The notes: generated by a model from the sequence alone, not told the origin. A DNA stretch of 64,000 nt from Bordetella bronchialis (GCF_001676705.1 NZ_CP016170.1:2542001-2606000); one strand, 5' to 3'; counted from the stretch's first letter, positions 17,339-28,419 are shown. Translations and numbers: made by a program.

Positions 17339-19480
17339 ATGAGCGGTCTTGATCTGAGTCAGTTTTACGAGACGTTCTTCGATGAGGCGGATGAGTTGCT
17401 CGCCCAGATGGAGCAGCTGCTGCTCGAACTGGACGCCGGGCAGCCCGACATCGAGCAGTTGAACGCGATCTTCCGTGCCGCGCACTCGATCAAGGGGGGC
17501 GCCGCCACATTCGGTTGCTTTACCCAGCTGGCCGAAACCACGCACCTGCTGGAGAACCTGCTCGATGCCATCCGCCGTGGCGAGATGGCCTTGCGCACGG
17601 ACATGATCGACATTTTTCTGGAAACCAAGGACGTGCTGAAAAGCCAATTGGACGCCTACCGCGCCTCCGAGGAGCCCGACGCCGCCGCCTACGAGCGCAT
17701 CTGCGAGGTCCTGCGCCAGCTGGCGTTGGAGCAGCAAGGCGGCCAGGCCGCGCCGGCCCCCGCGGCCCCGGCACCGGCGGCTCCGCCGCCCGTAACGGCG
17801 GCGCCCGTCGCCCCGCCGGCGGCTCCCGCCGCGCCGGCCCCCGAGGCCGGCGCCGACAACCTGCCGCTGCGCGTGCGCATCAACCGCGTGTCGGCCAAGG
17901 ATGCCCAGTCCTTGCTGGAGGAAATGAACAATCTGGGCCATGTACTGGCCAGCGACCAGGCCGGCGGCGGCCTGACCGTATGGCTGGAAAGCACATGTTC
18001 GGCCGACGACATCGAGGCAGTGTGCTGCTTCATCGTCGACGCCGACCAGATCTCCATCGGCCGCGAGGCGGTTCCCGGTCCCGCCCATGCCGTCGACGAT
18101 TTCGCCCAGGCCGCCGCGGAGTTCGCCGCGCAGGCCCCGGCGCCCGCCGCGGCGGTATCCGCCCCGGTAGCGGCGGCCGCGCCGGCGCAGGCGCCCGAAG
18201 CGGCCGCCCCGGCGGCCCGGCCCGCCGCCGAGGCCGCCACGCCGCGCGCCCCGCGCAGCGCCGCCGCCGCCCCGGCGGCGGACAAGGAATCGACTTCCAT
18301 CCGCGTCGGCGTGGAGAAGGTGGACCAGATCATCAACCTGGTCGGCGAGCTGGTGATCACGCAGGCCATGCTGTCGCAGACGGCCTCTACCCTGGATCCG
18401 GTCCTGCACGACCGGCTCCTGAACGGCATGGAGCAGCTGGAGCGCAATGCGCGCGACCTGCAGGAGGCCGTGATGTCCATCCGCATGATGCCGATGGACT
18501 ATGTATTCAGCCGCTTCCCGCGCCTGGTCCGCGACCTGGCCGGCAAGATGGGCAAGCAGATCGAGCTGCAGACCTATGGCCGTGCGACCGAACTGGACAA
18601 GAGCCTGATCGAGCGCATCATCGATCCCTTGACCCACCTGGTGCGCAACAGCCTGGACCACGGCATCGAAACGCCGGAAAAGCGCGTCGCGGCGGGCAAG
18701 GACCCCGTGGGCCAGCTGGTCCTGTCGGCGCAGCATAGCGGCGGCAATATCGTCATCGAGGTCAGCGACGACGGCGGCGGGCTGAACCGCGAGCGCATCC
18801 TGAACAAGGCCATCCAGCAAGGCATCGCCGTGAGCGAAAACGCCACCGACGACGAAGTGTGGCAGCTGATCTTCGCGCCGGGCTTCTCGACGGCGGAACA
18901 GATCACCGATATCTCCGGCCGCGGGGTCGGCATGGACGTCGTGCGCCGCAATATCCAGGACATGGGCGGCCATGTGCAGCTGTCCTCCGTGCCGGGCAAC
19001 GGCACCACGACGCGCATTGTGCTGCCGCTTACGCTGGCCATCCTGGATGGCATGTCCGTGCGCGTCGGCGCCGAGACCTTCATCCTGCCGCTGAACCACG
19101 TGACCGAATCGCTGCAACCGACCAACGAGCAGATCTATTCCGTGGCGGGCAACGAGCGCGTCATGCACGTGCGCGGCGAGTACCTGCCGCTGGTCGAATT
19201 GCACCGCGTATTCTCGGTGGCGGGCGCGCAGGATGATCCGACGCAGGCCATCGCGGTGATCATGCAGGCCGAGGACAAGCGTTTCGCGCTGCTGGTGGAC
19301 CACCTGGTCGGACAGCACCAGGTCGTCGTGAAGAATCTGGAATCCAATTACCGCAAGGTGCCCGGCGTATCGGCGGCCACCATCCTGGGCGACGGCAGCG
19401 TCGCGCTGATTATCGACGTGTTCGCCATGGCCCGCGCGAACCGTGAAAAATGGACGCCGGCCGAAGCGGTCCTGAACTGA
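17339..19480 (+). CDS. cheA: Chemotaxis histidine kinase CheA
   Basis: Cytoplasmic kinase coupled to receptors by CheW; it phosphorylates CheY and CheB. Domains in order: an HPt domain with the phospho-His in [15 protein letters not shown]; an Ala/Pro linker; a response-regulator-binding region; a second Ala/Pro linker; a dimerisation and kinase domain with the N-box [17 protein letters not shown] and nucleotide-binding [13 protein letters not shown] and [13 protein letters not shown]; and a C-terminal CheW-like regulatory domain. 713 residues, slightly longer than E. coli (654) because of the linkers. 15 bases separate it from the upstream cheY-like gene. Confidence 0.97.
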   Translation: MSGLDLSQFYETFFDEADELLAQMEQLLLELDAGQPDIEQLNAIFRAAHSIKGGAATFGCFTQLAETTHLLENLLDAIRRGEMALRTDMIDIFLETKDVLKSQLDAYRASEEPDAAAYERICEVLRQLALEQQGGQAAPAPAAPAPAAPPPVTAAPVAPPAAPAAPAPEAGADNLPLRVRINRVSAKDAQSLLEEMNNLGHVLASDQAGGGLTVWLESTCSADDIEAVCCFIVDADQISIGREAVPGPAHAVDDFAQAAAEFAAQAPAPAAAVSAPVAAAAPAQAPEAAAPAARPAAEAATPRAPRSAAAAPAADKESTSIRVGVEKVDQIINLVGELVITQAMLSQTASTLDPVLHDRLLNGMEQLERNARDLQEAVMSIRMMPMDYVFSRFPRLVRDLAGKMGKQIELQTYGRATELDKSLIERIIDPLTHLVRNSLDHGIETPEKRVAAGKDPVGQLVLSAQHSGGNIVIEVSDDGGGLNRERILNKAIQQGIAVSENATDDEVWQLIFAPGFSTAEQITDISGRGVGMDVVRRNIQDMGGHVQLSSVPGNGTTTRIVLPLTLAILDGMSVRVGAETFILPLNHVTESLQPTNEQIYSVAGNERVMHVRGEYLPLVELHRVFSVAGAQDDPTQAIAVIMQAEDKRFALLVDHLVGQHQVVVKNLESNYRKVPGVSAATILGDGSVALIIDVFAMARANREKWTPAEAVLN

Positions 19481-19491
19481 GGGAGAACCAC

Positions 19492-19992
19492 ATGGCAGCC
19501 AAACCCCAAGCGCAAGGGGCCCGTGTCGAGGACATGGGCCGCGAATTCCTGGTCTTCACCCTGGGTGAGGAAGAATACGGCATCGACATCCTGAAGGTGC
19601 AGGAGATCCGCGGCTACGACGCCGCCACGGTGACCCGCATCGCCAATGTGCCGCAATTCATCAAGGGTGTGACCAACCTGCGCGGCATCATCGTTCCTAT
19701 CGTCGACCTGCGCATCAAGTTCAACCTGGGCAAGGTCGAATACAACGAGCAGACCGTCGTCATCATCCTGAACCTGGATCGCCGGGTGGTCGGCATCGTG
19801 GTCGACGGCGTGTCCGACGTGCTGATGCTGGGCGCCAGCCAGGTGCGCCCCGCGCCGGAATTCGGCGCGACCCTGTCGACGGAATACCTGACCGGGCTGG
19901 GCACCGTGGATGACCGCATGCTGATCCTGGTCGATATCGAAAAGCTGATGACCAGCGACGAGATGGCGCTGGTGGAAAAAGTCGCCAGTTGA
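19492..19992 (+). CDS. cheW: Chemotaxis coupling protein CheW
   Basis: A 166-residue adaptor linking receptors to CheA. Family features are visible: [40 protein letters not shown] and [10 protein letters not shown]. The ATG at 19492 is preceded by GGGAG; longer in-frame starts would run into cheA and lack homology. It sits directly between cheA and the first chemoreceptor. Confidence 0.97.
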   Translation: MAAKPQAQGARVEDMGREFLVFTLGEEEYGIDILKVQEIRGYDAATVTRIANVPQFIKGVTNLRGIIVPIVDLRIKFNLGKVEYNEQTVVIILNLDRRVVGIVVDGVSDVLMLGASQVRPAPEFGATLSTEYLTGLGTVDDRMLILVDIEKLMTSDEMALVEKVAS

Positions 19993-20050
19993 GCGGCTCG
20001 CACCGGAGGGAGATGGGCGGAGGCCAACCTGTCCGATAGAGGGGATGCAG

Positions 20051-21772
20051 ATGCGCAAATTCTTTTCCAATATGACGATACGCGCGAGCCTGCTCTGGGT
20101 GTTGGTCTTTTTCTCGCTGATGCTGGTACTGGGCGCCGCGCTGGGTGTGCTGTCGCTGAAGGTCGGCGACAGCACCATGCGCGAGATGCGTCGCAGCCAG
20201 GCCGTGAGCAATGTCCTGCAGGACATGGTCAGCGACTACAAAAGCGCCATGATAGGCCTGGGCCGTGCCGCCGCGCTGCACCTTAACGAAGTCATCAAGC
20301 AGATTGGGCAGCCGACCATTCCGCAGGCCGGCCTGAGCGGCGCCGCCAAGCCCTTGCTGGATTTCGCGCGCATCTCCTACGACAAGGCGCAGGCCGACTT
20401 CAAGAAATACCAGGCGCTGCCCAAGCCGCCGGGGCTGGACAACGAGTTCAAGGAAATCGACGAGGCGTTCTCCGCCATCCTCGGCCAGGGCTTGAGGGTC
20501 ATGTTCGACGACCTGAACAAGGGCGACCTGCCGGCCTACCAGACGCATGCGCAAATGGTCGCCGACGTCATGGAGGACCGCCTGAACCTGGCGATCGGTC
20601 AATACATGACCTGGCGCATGCGCACGACGGACGAGGCATTCGACGAAGCGGAGCAGCGCTACAACCTGGTGCTGTCCGCCGTGGCGGCGGGCGGCGTTCT
20701 TGCGCTGCTGCTGGTGCTGGCCACTTATGTCTTCCTGCGCCGGCGGGTGGTGCGGCCGCTGGCCGAGGCGGTGCGTCATTTCGACCGCATCGCGGCGGGC
20801 GACCTGACCGATGCCGTGACGGTGGATTCCAGCAACGAGATCGGCGCCCTGTACGGCGCGATGAAGCGCATGCAGGAAAGCCTGACGCGCACGGTGTCGG
20901 CGGTGCGTCGCGGGGTGGACGAGATCAACGTGGGTTCGCGGGAGATTTCGGCGGGCAATACGGACCTGTCCAGCCGCACGGAACAGCAGGCGGCCTCGCT
21001 GGAAGAGACGGCGGCCTCGATGGAGGAACTGGCCTCGACGGTGAAGCAGAACGCAGAGAACGCGCGGCAGGCGAACCAGCTGGCGGCCAGCGCCTCGGAC
21101 GTGGCCGAGCGCGGTGGCGCGGCGGTGGCCGAGGTGGTGAACACGATGCAGGAGATCTCGGGCAGCTCGCGCAAGATTTCCGAGATCGTGAGCGTGATCG
21201 ACGGCATTGCGTTCCAGACGAACATACTGGCGCTGAACGCGGCGGTGGAAGCGGCGCGCGCGGGCGAGCAGGGCAAGGGCTTCGCGGTGGTGGCGGGCGA
21301 AGTGCGCTCGCTGGCGCAGCGCAGCGCGCAGGCGGCCAAGGAGATCAAGGCGCTGATCGAGGATTCGGTGACCAAGGTGGGGGCGGGCTCGCAGCAGGTG
21401 GAGCGGGCGGGCTCGACGATGCAGGAGATCGTGGCCTCGGTGAAGCGGGTCACGGACATCATGGGCGAGATCTCGGCGGCGTCGGAGGAACAATCCAGCG
21501 GCATCGACCAGGTCAACCGCGCGGTGTCGCAGATGGACGAAGTCACGCAGCAGAACGCCGCGCTGGTGGAAGAAGCCGCGGCGGCCGCCGGCTCGCTGCA
21601 GGAACAGGCGCAGCGCCTGGCCGAGGCCGTGTCGGTGTTCAAGATCAACGAAGGCCAGGTCATCGACGTGCCCGCCCGCCGCATCGAGGCGGCCGGGTCA
21701 GGTGCGGCCGGCCCGGGTGCGGCCGGCCCGGGCGCGCCCAGGCTGGCCGGGCACGTCGCCCAGCCTGCCTGA
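20051..21772 (+). CDS. Methyl-accepting chemotaxis protein (receptor 1)
   Basis: Transmembrane chemoreceptor. An N-terminal membrane helix (about residues 10-35) is followed by a periplasmic domain of roughly 150 residues, probably a four-helix bundle. A second membrane helix (VLSAVAAGGVLALLLVLATY), a HAMP domain and the cytoplasmic signalling helix pair follow; the hairpin tip includes [24 protein letters not shown]. The ATG at 20051 has GAGGGG at good spacing; an in-frame ATG six bases upstream is also possible. The signalling part is nearly identical in DNA to the two receptors at 44860 and 47334. It lacks an obvious C-terminal NWETF-type pentapeptide and ends in a Gly/Pro/Ala tail. Confidence 0.95.
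   Translation: MRKFFSNMTIRASLLWVLVFFSLMLVLGAALGVLSLKVGDSTMREMRRSQAVSNVLQDMVSDYKSAMIGLGRAAALHLNEVIKQIGQPTIPQAGLSGAAKPLLDFARISYDKAQADFKKYQALPKPPGLDNEFKEIDEAFSAILGQGLRVMFDDLNKGDLPAYQTHAQMVADVMEDRLNLAIGQYMTWRMRTTDEAFDEAEQRYNLVLSAVAAGGVLALLLVLATYVFLRRRVVRPLAEAVRHFDRIAAGDLTDAVTVDSSNEIGALYGAMKRMQESLTRTVSAVRRGVDEINVGSREISAGNTDLSSRTEQQAASLEETAASMEELASTVKQNAENARQANQLAASASDVAERGGAAVAEVVNTMQEISGSSRKISEIVSVIDGIAFQTNILALNAAVEAARAGEQGKGFAVVAGEVRSLAQRSAQAAKEIKALIEDSVTKVGAGSQQVERAGSTMQEIVASVKRVTDIMGEISAASEEQSSGIDQVNRAVSQMDEVTQQNAALVEEAAAAAGSLQEQAQRLAEAVSVFKINEGQVIDVPARRIEAAGSGAAGPGAAGPGAPRLAGHVAQPA
20867..21643 (+). repeat. 777-bp near-identical receptor segment, copy 1 of 3
   Basis: In-frame segment coding for the signalling domain of receptor 1. 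By eye it differs from copies 2 and 3 at only one or two silent positions each, whereas the flanking sequence diverges at once. The pattern fits repeated gene conversion or recent domain copying. Confidence 0.9.
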
Positions 21773-21794
21773 CCGAGTCGAGCAAGGGAATCCC

Positions 21795-22646
21795 GTGGCG
21801 ACAGCGACAGCAGTGGCATCCGGTCAGGCCGAGCGGCAGTTCGAATTCCGCGAGGCGGACTTTTCCCGCGTGCGCCGCATGATCCACGAGCGCGCCGGCA
21901 TTTCGCTGGGCACCCACAAGCGCGAGATGGTCTATAGCCGGCTGGCCCGCCGGCTGCGCAGCCTGGGCCGTGGCGATTTCGCCAGTTACCTGGACCGGCT
22001 GGAGGCATCTCCCGCCGATCCGGAGTGGGAAGAGTTCGTCAATGCCTTGACCACCAACCTGACGGCGTTCTTCCGCGAAGCGCATCATTTCCCCATACTG
22101 GCCAAGTTCGCCGCCGAGCGGCCGCAGCCGGTGTCGATCTGGTGCTGCGCGGCCTCGACGGGCGAAGAGCCGTACTCGATCGCCATCACGCTGATGGAGG
22201 CCCTGGGCGCGCGCGCCGCCTCCGCCAGCGTCCTGGCGACGGACATCGACACCAACGTCCTGCAGCGGGCCCGTACCGCGGTCTATCCCTTCGAGCGCGT
22301 GGCCAAGATCGAAGAGGCCCGGCTCAAGCGCTTCTTCCTGAAGGGCAAGGGCGCCGCCGCCGGCCAGGTCCGCGTGCGGCCGGAAGTGGCCGGCATGGTG
22401 CGCTTCGAACCCTTGAACCTGCTGGCGCCGGATTGGCCCATCCAGGAGAAGTTCGATGCGATCTTCTGCCGCAACGTCATGATCTACTTCGACAAGCCGA
22501 CGCAGGCGCGCATCCTGGAGCGCTTCGCGCCGCTGTTGAAGCCTGGCGGCCTGCTGTTCGCGGGCCATTCCGAAAACTTCAGCTATATCAGCCGCGATTT
22601 CCGCTTGCGCGGACAGACCGTCTACGAGTGCTTGGGGCGACAGTAA
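21795..22646 (+). CDS. cheR: Chemotaxis protein methyltransferase CheR
   Basis: S-adenosylmethionine-dependent methylase of receptor glutamates. The N-terminal helical domain ([31 protein letters not shown]) precedes the SAM-binding fold with [25 protein letters not shown] and [10 protein letters not shown]. The GTG at 21795, preceded by AAGGGA, gives 283 residues, normal for CheR. Longer starts overlap the receptor gene. It is followed by cheB, the opposing demethylase. Confidence 0.95.
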   Translation: MATATAVASGQAERQFEFREADFSRVRRMIHERAGISLGTHKREMVYSRLARRLRSLGRGDFASYLDRLEASPADPEWEEFVNALTTNLTAFFREAHHFPILAKFAAERPQPVSIWCCAASTGEEPYSIAITLMEALGARAASASVLATDIDTNVLQRARTAVYPFERVAKIEEARLKRFFLKGKGAAAGQVRVRPEVAGMVRFEPLNLLAPDWPIQEKFDAIFCRNVMIYFDKPTQARILERFAPLLKPGGLLFAGHSENFSYISRDFRLRGQTVYECLGRQ

Positions 22647-22669
22647 AAGGCGCCTCATCGGCGAACGAC

Positions 22670-23725
22670 ATGCAGAAAAAAATAACCGTTTTGTGCGTCG
22701 ACGACTCCGCGCTGGTGCGTGGCTTGATGACGGAGATCATCAACAGCCAGCCCGATATGGAGGTGGTCGCGACCGCGCCCGATCCGCTGGTGGCCCGCGA
22801 GCTGATCAAGAAGCACAATCCCGACGTGCTGACGCTGGATGTCGAAATGCCGCGCATGGACGGCCTGGACTTCCTGGAAAAGCTGATGCGCCTGCGGCCG
22901 ATGCCCGTGCTGATGGTGTCGTCGCTGACCGAACGGGGCTCCGAAATCACATTGCGCGCGCTGGAGCTGGGCGCCGTGGATTTCGTCACCAAGCCCAAGC
23001 TGGGCATACGCGACGGCCTGCTCGAATACACCGAGGTCATCGCCGACAAGCTGCGTGCCGCCGCCCGTGCCCGGCCCAAGGCATTGCAGGCGATGCCGGA
23101 AGCCCCCAAGCAGGTGCTGCGCTCGCCGCTGTCCAGCTCGGAAAAGCTGGTCATCATCGGCGCGTCCACCGGCGGCACCGAGGCCATCCGCCACGTGCTG
23201 CAGCCGCTGCCGCCGGACAGCCCCGCCATCCTGATCACGCAGCACATGCCGGCGGGCTTCACGCGCTCTTTCGCCCAGCGGCTGGACAGCCTGTGCAGCC
23301 TGACGGTGCGCGAGGCCACCCATGGCGAGCGCGTGCTGCCCGGGCACGTCTACCTGGCGCCGGGTGGCGAATGCCATATGCGGCTCGGGCGTAGCGGCGC
23401 CAACTATATCGTCGAGCTGGACCCGTCCGAGCCGGTGAACCGGCACCGGCCTTCGGTGGATGTGCTGTTCCATTCGGTGGCGGTGTCGGCGGGGCGCAAC
23501 GCCGTGGGCGTCATCCTGACCGGCATGGGCAAGGACGGCGCGGCGGGACTGCTGGAAATGAAACGCGCGGGCGCGCGCACGCTGGCGCAGGACGAAACCA
23601 GCTGCGTGGTCTTCGGCATGCCGCGCGAGGCCATCGCGCTGGGAGCGGCCGACGAAGTGGTATCGCTGGACGCGATGAGCGAACGCATCCTGGCCAATGC
23701 CGGGGATCGCGGACACCGCGTATGA
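22670..23725 (+). CDS. cheB: Chemotaxis response regulator and methylesterase CheB
   Basis: Removes methyl groups from receptors when phosphorylated by CheA. The receiver domain ([28 protein letters not shown]) is joined to a methylesterase domain with the catalytic Ser in [11 protein letters not shown], His in [10 protein letters not shown] and Asp in [12 protein letters not shown]. 351 residues, as usual. No cheD lies between cheR and cheB. Confidence 0.96.
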   Translation: MQKKITVLCVDDSALVRGLMTEIINSQPDMEVVATAPDPLVARELIKKHNPDVLTLDVEMPRMDGLDFLEKLMRLRPMPVLMVSSLTERGSEITLRALELGAVDFVTKPKLGIRDGLLEYTEVIADKLRAAARARPKALQAMPEAPKQVLRSPLSSSEKLVIIGASTGGTEAIRHVLQPLPPDSPAILITQHMPAGFTRSFAQRLDSLCSLTVREATHGERVLPGHVYLAPGGECHMRLGRSGANYIVELDPSEPVNRHRPSVDVLFHSVAVSAGRNAVGVILTGMGKDGAAGLLEMKRAGARTLAQDETSCVVFGMPREAIALGAADEVVSLDAMSERILANAGDRGHRV

Positions 23726-23777
23726 TGCCGGACGGCGGTCGTCCTGGCATGCAACTGAATTTTTTGGAGTCGATGAG

Positions 23778-24167
23778 ATGGTTGACAAGAATTTGAAAAT
23801 TTTGGTGGTGGACGATTTCCCGACCATGCGTCGCATCGTCCGCAACCTGCTGAAGGAGCTGGGGTTCGAAAACGTCGACGAGGCCGAGGACGGCCAGATG
23901 GCCCTGGACAAGCTGCGTACCGGCGGCTTCCAGTTCGTCGTCTCGGACTGGAACATGCCCAATCTGGACGGGCTGTCGATGCTGCAGCAGATACGCGCCG
24001 ACGCCAATCTCTCCAAGCTGCCCGTGCTGATGGTGACGGCGGAAGCCAAGAAGGAAAACATCGTCGCGGCCGCGCAGGCCGGCGCGAACGGCTACGTGGT
24101 CAAGCCCTTCACGGCCGCCACGCTGGAAGAAAAGCTGAACAAGATTTTCGAAAAACTCGGCGGCTGA
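23778..24167 (+). CDS. cheY: Chemotaxis response regulator CheY
   Basis: Motor-binding receiver. 129 residues, matching Che[22 protein letters not shown], the phospho-acceptor in [25 protein letters not shown] and the conserved Lys in YVVKPFT. It closely resembles E. coli CheY and lies 7 bases before cheZ, so it is the probable switch regulator, unlike the receiver gene at 16931. The start is the ATG after TTTTGGAG. Confidence 0.96.
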   Translation: MVDKNLKILVVDDFPTMRRIVRNLLKELGFENVDEAEDGQMALDKLRTGGFQFVVSDWNMPNLDGLSMLQQIRADANLSKLPVLMVTAEAKKENIVAAAQAGANGYVVKPFTAATLEEKLNKIFEKLGG

Positions 24168-24174
24168 GGATGGC

Positions 24175-24804
24175 ATGGAGACGACGCAAAGCCCCAACGG
24201 CGATCCCGGCGAACTGATCCACCGCATCGCATCCCTGACGCGCATGCTGCGCGACAGCATGCGCGAGCTTGGCCTGGACCAGGCCATCAAGGATGCGGCC
24301 GAAGCCATACCCGACGCCCGCGACCGCCTGCGCTACGTGGCGCAGATGACGGAACAGGCCGCGCACCGGGTATTGAACGCCATCGACCAGACGCAGCCCA
24401 TCCAGGACGAGATGGCCAAGAACGCGCAGACCCTGGACGCCCGCTGGCGCGAATGGTTCGACCAGCCGCTGGAGCTGGCCCAGGCGCGCGAACTGGTGAA
24501 GGACACGCGCGACTTCCTGCAGGACGTGCCCAAGCAGACGCAGGCGACCCAGTCCAAGCTGCTGGAAATCATGATGGCCCAGGATTTCCAGGACCTGACC
24601 GGCCAGGTCATCATGAAGATGATGGACGTGGTGGGCGCGATCGAGAAGGAGCTCCTGCAGGTGCTCATCGACAATGTGCCCACCGAACGGCGCGAGGAAG
24701 CCACGTCGCTGCTGAACGGCCCGCAGGTCAACCCGACCGGCAAGGCCGACGTGGTGACGAGCCAGGACCAGGTGGACGACCTGCTGGCCAGCCTGGGCTT
24801 CTAG
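24175..24804 (+). CDS. cheZ: CheY phosphatase CheZ
   Basis: Dephosphorylates CheY-P. The long helical hairpin carries the catalytic Gln in [17 protein letters not shown], and the C-terminal CheY-binding peptide [11 protein letters not shown] ends the protein as in enteric CheZ. 209 residues. It closes the mot-che operon; a hairpin with a T-run lies about 160 bases downstream. Confidence 0.96.
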   Translation: METTQSPNGDPGELIHRIASLTRMLRDSMRELGLDQAIKDAAEAIPDARDRLRYVAQMTEQAAHRVLNAIDQTQPIQDEMAKNAQTLDARWREWFDQPLELAQARELVKDTRDFLQDVPKQTQATQSKLLEIMMAQDFQDLTGQVIMKMMDVVGAIEKELLQVLIDNVPTERREEATSLLNGPQVNPTGKADVVTSQDQVDDLLASLGF

Positions 24805-24842
24805 AAAGGGAGGGCCCACCCCGAAGGGGAGGACCCGCCCCC

Positions 24843-24880
24843 CGAAGCGCTGCGCGCTTCCCCCCTCAAGGGGGGCGACG
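24843..24880. repeat. REP-like intergenic palindrome, copy 1
   Basis: A GAAGCGC / GCGCTTC palindrome is followed by CCCCCC-tcaa-GGGGGG, making two adjacent hairpins. The same unit recurs at 39469. Both copies lie just after a gene in non-coding DNA, as repetitive extragenic palindromes do. Confidence 0.75.
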
Positions 24881-24965
24881 CTGGAGGACCGGCGGAGCCG
24901 GATCCTCGGCGTCCCGGGTCGGGGGCGCCTGTTTCTTGCGTGGGGCCGTCGTGCGGCCACAGCGG

Positions 24966-24985
24966 GCCGGGCGGCCGGCTTTTTT
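24966..24985 (+). terminator. Intrinsic terminator between cheZ and flhB
   Basis: A short stem GCCGG / CCGGC with a four-base loop is followed by six T residues. It ends the che operon before flhB. The rest of the 333-base gap (24805-25137) holds the REP-like repeat and, presumably, the flhB promoter, which was not located. Confidence 0.65.
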
Positions 24986-25137
24986 GCTTGGATCGAAAAG
25001 CGCCGCTTTCCCCGGCTTGATCGCGGATTCGCTTTTCCGCGCTTTTCCTAAAATTTCATCGCCGGCCTGTTTCATCCGCAAGGAGGCTCTCGAGAGAGCG
25101 CCCACAGGCCCGGCCGACGTCCGGATAAGCGCGCAGC

Positions 25138-26301
25138 ATGGCCGAAGAAAGCGATCTCGAAAAAACCGAAGCCGCCTCACCCCGGCGCCTGGAAAAGGCG
25201 CGCGAGGAAGGGCAGGTTCCCCGATCCCGGGAGCTGAGCACCTTTCTGGTGCTGGCCACCGGCGTGGCGGTGCTGTGGGGCGGCGGCGCGTATATCTACC
25301 AGTCGCTCGACGGCATCATGCGGCATGCGCTGGGCTTCGAGCCGGATCTCGCGCGCGATACGAATGTCATGCTGACGAGCGCCGCCGAAAGCGGCTGGCA
25401 GGGCCTGATCACCGCGCTGCCCATCCTGGGCCTGCTTGGGGTCGCCGGCGTGTTCGCCGGCTTGCTGCTGGGTGGCCTGGTGTGGTCGGGCAAGCCTTTG
25501 GAATTCAATTTCAACAAGCTCAATCCGCTGACCGGCATCGGCCGCATGTTCTCATGGCAGACCGTGGTCGAACTGGCCAAGGCCATCAGCAAGGCGCTGG
25601 TCGTCGGCGGGGTGGCGGCAGCCACCATCTGGCATTACATCGACGAAATGACCGGCCTGATGCACGCGGCGCCGGCCGCGGCGCTCGCCAATATGCTGAA
25701 CCTCATCGGCCTGTGCTGCGCCTTCGCGGTCGCCTCGCTGCTGCTGATCGCCTTGCTCGACGTGCCCTGGCAGATATTCAGCCATGCCAAGAAGCTGCGC
25801 ATGAGCAAGGAAGACGTGAAACAGGAGTTCAAGGAAAGCGAGGGCGATCCCATGATCAAGGCGCGCATGCGGCAGCTGCAGCGCCAGGCGGCGCGCCGCC
25901 GCATGATGGCCGAGGTGCCCAAGGCCGACGTGGTCGTCACCAATCCCACGCATTACGCCGTCGCGCTCCGCTATAGCGACGGCGATATGGCCGCCCCGCG
26001 CGTCGTGGCCAAGGGCATGGGAGAGATCGCCGCCCGCATCCGCGAGCTCGCGCAGGAAAACCGCGTGCCCATGCTGGAGGCGCCGCCCCTGGCGCGCGCG
26101 CTGTACCGTCACGTCGAACTGGGGCAGGAAATCCCCGCCGCCCTGTACACAGCGGTCGCCGAGGTGCTGGCCTGGGTGTTCCAGCTGCGGTCGTGGCGCC
26201 CGGGCTGGGCGCCGCCGGTTGCCCCGACCAATCTGCCCGTGCCCGAGGGAATGGACCCGCAGGCCGGGCCCGCGGCCTTGGCGGCCGCCGAAGGAGCTTA
26301 A
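25138..26301 (+). CDS. flhB: Flagellar export switch protein FlhB
   Basis: Inner-membrane component of the flagellar type III export gate; it switches specificity from hook to filament substrates after self-cleavage. The N-terminal region (EKTEAASPRRLEKAREEGQVPRS) and four membrane segments are followed by the cleavage motif NPTH in VVVTNPTHYAVAL. 387 residues. It lies 3 bases before flhA. Confidence 0.97.
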   Translation: MAEESDLEKTEAASPRRLEKAREEGQVPRSRELSTFLVLATGVAVLWGGGAYIYQSLDGIMRHALGFEPDLARDTNVMLTSAAESGWQGLITALPILGLLGVAGVFAGLLLGGLVWSGKPLEFNFNKLNPLTGIGRMFSWQTVVELAKAISKALVVGGVAAATIWHYIDEMTGLMHAAPAAALANMLNLIGLCCAFAVASLLLIALLDVPWQIFSHAKKLRMSKEDVKQEFKESEGDPMIKARMRQLQRQAARRRMMAEVPKADVVVTNPTHYAVALRYSDGDMAAPRVVAKGMGEIAARIRELAQENRVPMLEAPPLARALYRHVELGQEIPAALYTAVAEVLAWVFQLRSWRPGWAPPVAPTNLPVPEGMDPQAGPAALAAAEGA

Positions 26302-26304
26302 GGA

Positions 26305-28419
26305 ATGGGCGCGTTGATCGCCATGTTCAAGAACAACGGCGGCGCCCAGGCGCGGCTGCTGGCCGGTCCCTTGCTGATCGTGATGGTCCTGGGGATGATG
26401 ATCCTGCCTTTGCCGGCATTCATCCTGGACCTGCTGTTCACGTTCAATATCTCGCTGGCGATCATGATCCTGCTGGTGGCCATGTTCACCCGCAAGCCGC
26501 TGGACTTCGCCGCCTTTCCGTCGGTGCTGCTGTTCGCCACGCTGCTGCGGCTGTCGCTGAACGTGGCCTCCACCCGCGTCGTGCTGCTGCATGGCCATAC
26601 CGGACCGGACGCGGCGGGCAAGGTGATCGAGGCCTTCGGGCACTTCCTGGTGGGCGGCAACTTCGCCATCGGCATCATCCTGTTCGTGATCCTGACGATC
26701 ATCAACTTCATCGTGATCACCAAGGGCGCGGGCCGGATCGCCGAAGTCGGCGCGCGCTTCACCCTGGACGCCATGCCCGGCAAGCAGATGGCGATCGATG
26801 CCGACCTGAACGCCGGCCTGATCCGCGAGGACGAAGCGCGGCGGCGCCGTGGCGAGGTCGCCCAGGAAGCGGATTTCTATGGCTCCATGGACGGCGCCAG
26901 CAAATTCGTGCGCGGCGACGCGGTGGCCGGCCTGTTGATCATGGCGATCAACGTCATCGGCGGCCTGATCGTCGGCGTGGCCCAGCACGGCCTGTCGGTG
27001 GGCGATTCGGCGCGCGTGTATACGCTGTTGACCATCGGCGACGGCCTGGTGGCGCAGATCCCGGCGCTGATCATTTCCACGGCCGCGGGCGTGGTCGTAT
27101 CGCGGGTCGCGAACGGGCAGGACGTCGGCCAGCAGATCATCGGCCAGCTGTTCTCCAATCCCAGCGTGCTGTTCCTGACCGCCGGTATCGTGGGCGTGAT
27201 GGGGCTGATCCCCAATATGCCGCACATCGCTTTCCTGGCGCTGGCGGCGGCGTTCGGCACGGGCGGCTGGCTGCTGTACAAGAAGCAGATGCGCGACGCC
27301 GCCGAGGAGAGCCGCGCGCCCACGCCCGCGCAGGAACAGGCCAAGATCGCCGCTGCCGAGGCCAGCTGGGACGACGTTTCCATGGTCGACCAGTTGGGAC
27401 TGGAAGTCGGCTATCGCCTGATTCCGCTGGTGGACCACTCGCAGAACGGCGAGCTGCTGCACCGGGTGCGCAGCCTGCGCAAGAAGTTCGCGCAGGACGT
27501 GGGCTTCCTGCCGCCGGTGGTGCATATCCGCGACAACCTGGAACTCAAGCCCAACGATTACGTCATCCTGCTGTCCGGCGTGGAGGTCGGCCGCGGCGTG
27601 GCAATGCCGGGCCAGTGGCTGGCCATCGATCCCGGCGGCGTGACCATCAAGCTCAAGGGCACGCCGACCACGGATCCGGCCTTCGGCCTGCCGGCGGTCT
27701 GGATCGATGCGTCGCTGCGCGACCAGGCCCAGGTGGCGGGCTATACGGTGGTGGACGCCAGCACCGTGGTCGCCACCCACCTGAACCACCTGATGCATCG
27801 CCATGGCTCCCAGCTGCTGGGACGCCAGGAAGTGCAGCAGCTGCTGGACCGCATCGCGCGCGAGGCGCCCAAGCTGGTCGAGGACCTGGTGCCCAAGACC
27901 ATCTCGCTCACCTTGCTGCAAAAGGTGCTGCAGGGCTTGTTGGCCGAAGAGGTCCCCATCCGCGACATGCGCTCGATCGTGGACACCATCTCGGAACATG
28001 GGCCGCGCCTGTCGGCGCTCAACGCCACCTCGGGCGGCCAGCCCGATGTCGGCGAGCTCATCGCCCTGGTGCGCCGCTCGCTGGGCCGCGCCATTACGCA
28101 GCAATGGTTCCCCGGCGAAGGCGAAGTCCGCGTCATCGGCCTGGACGTCCGGCTGGAGCGCGTGCTGTCGCAGGCCATCGGCACCAGCGGCGTGCTGGAG
28201 CCCGGCCTGGCCGACACCCTGCTGCGCGAAACGCGCGCGGCCGTCTCCCGCCAGGAGGCGCTGGGCAATGCGCCCGTCCTGGTCGTATCGCCGGTCCTGC
28301 GGCCGGCCCTGTCCCGTTTCCTGCGCCACCACGTTCCGCAACTGGGCGTGCTGGCCAATACCGAAATTCCGGATGAACGCATCGTGCGAGTCACGGCGCT
28401 GATCGGGGGTAACTCTTGA
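26305..28419 (+). CDS. flhA: Flagellar export apparatus protein FlhA
   Basis: Export-gate protein with eight N-terminal membrane helices and a large cytoplasmic ring domain. Visible motifs include LPAFILDLLFTFNISLAIMIL, the conserved loop AEVGARFTLDAMPGKQMAID and DFYGSMDGASKFVRGDA. 704 residues, near the family norm of about 690. Its last four bases overlap the flhF start, so translation of the two is coupled. Confidence 0.97.
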   Translation: MGALIAMFKNNGGAQARLLAGPLLIVMVLGMMILPLPAFILDLLFTFNISLAIMILLVAMFTRKPLDFAAFPSVLLFATLLRLSLNVASTRVVLLHGHTGPDAAGKVIEAFGHFLVGGNFAIGIILFVILTIINFIVITKGAGRIAEVGARFTLDAMPGKQMAIDADLNAGLIREDEARRRRGEVAQEADFYGSMDGASKFVRGDAVAGLLIMAINVIGGLIVGVAQHGLSVGDSARVYTLLTIGDGLVAQIPALIISTAAGVVVSRVANGQDVGQQIIGQLFSNPSVLFLTAGIVGVMGLIPNMPHIAFLALAAAFGTGGWLLYKKQMRDAAEESRAPTPAQEQAKIAAAEASWDDVSMVDQLGLEVGYRLIPLVDHSQNGELLHRVRSLRKKFAQDVGFLPPVVHIRDNLELKPNDYVILLSGVEVGRGVAMPGQWLAIDPGGVTIKLKGTPTTDPAFGLPAVWIDASLRDQAQVAGYTVVDASTVVATHLNHLMHRHGSQLLGRQEVQQLLDRIAREAPKLVEDLVPKTISLTLLQKVLQGLLAEEVPIRDMRSIVDTISEHGPRLSALNATSGGQPDVGELIALVRRSLGRAITQQWFPGEGEVRVIGLDVRLERVLSQAIGTSGVLEPGLADTLLRETRAAVSRQEALGNAPVLVVSPVLRPALSRFLRHHVPQLGVLANTEIPDERIVRVTALIGGNS

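Noticed and set aside
19763..21493. Long open frames antisense to receptors, recurring at 44689-46986 and 47310-49037
   Set aside because: They are mirror images of the repeated receptor segment in high-GC DNA, have His/Arg-rich compositions typical of shadow frames, and lack ribosome sites.
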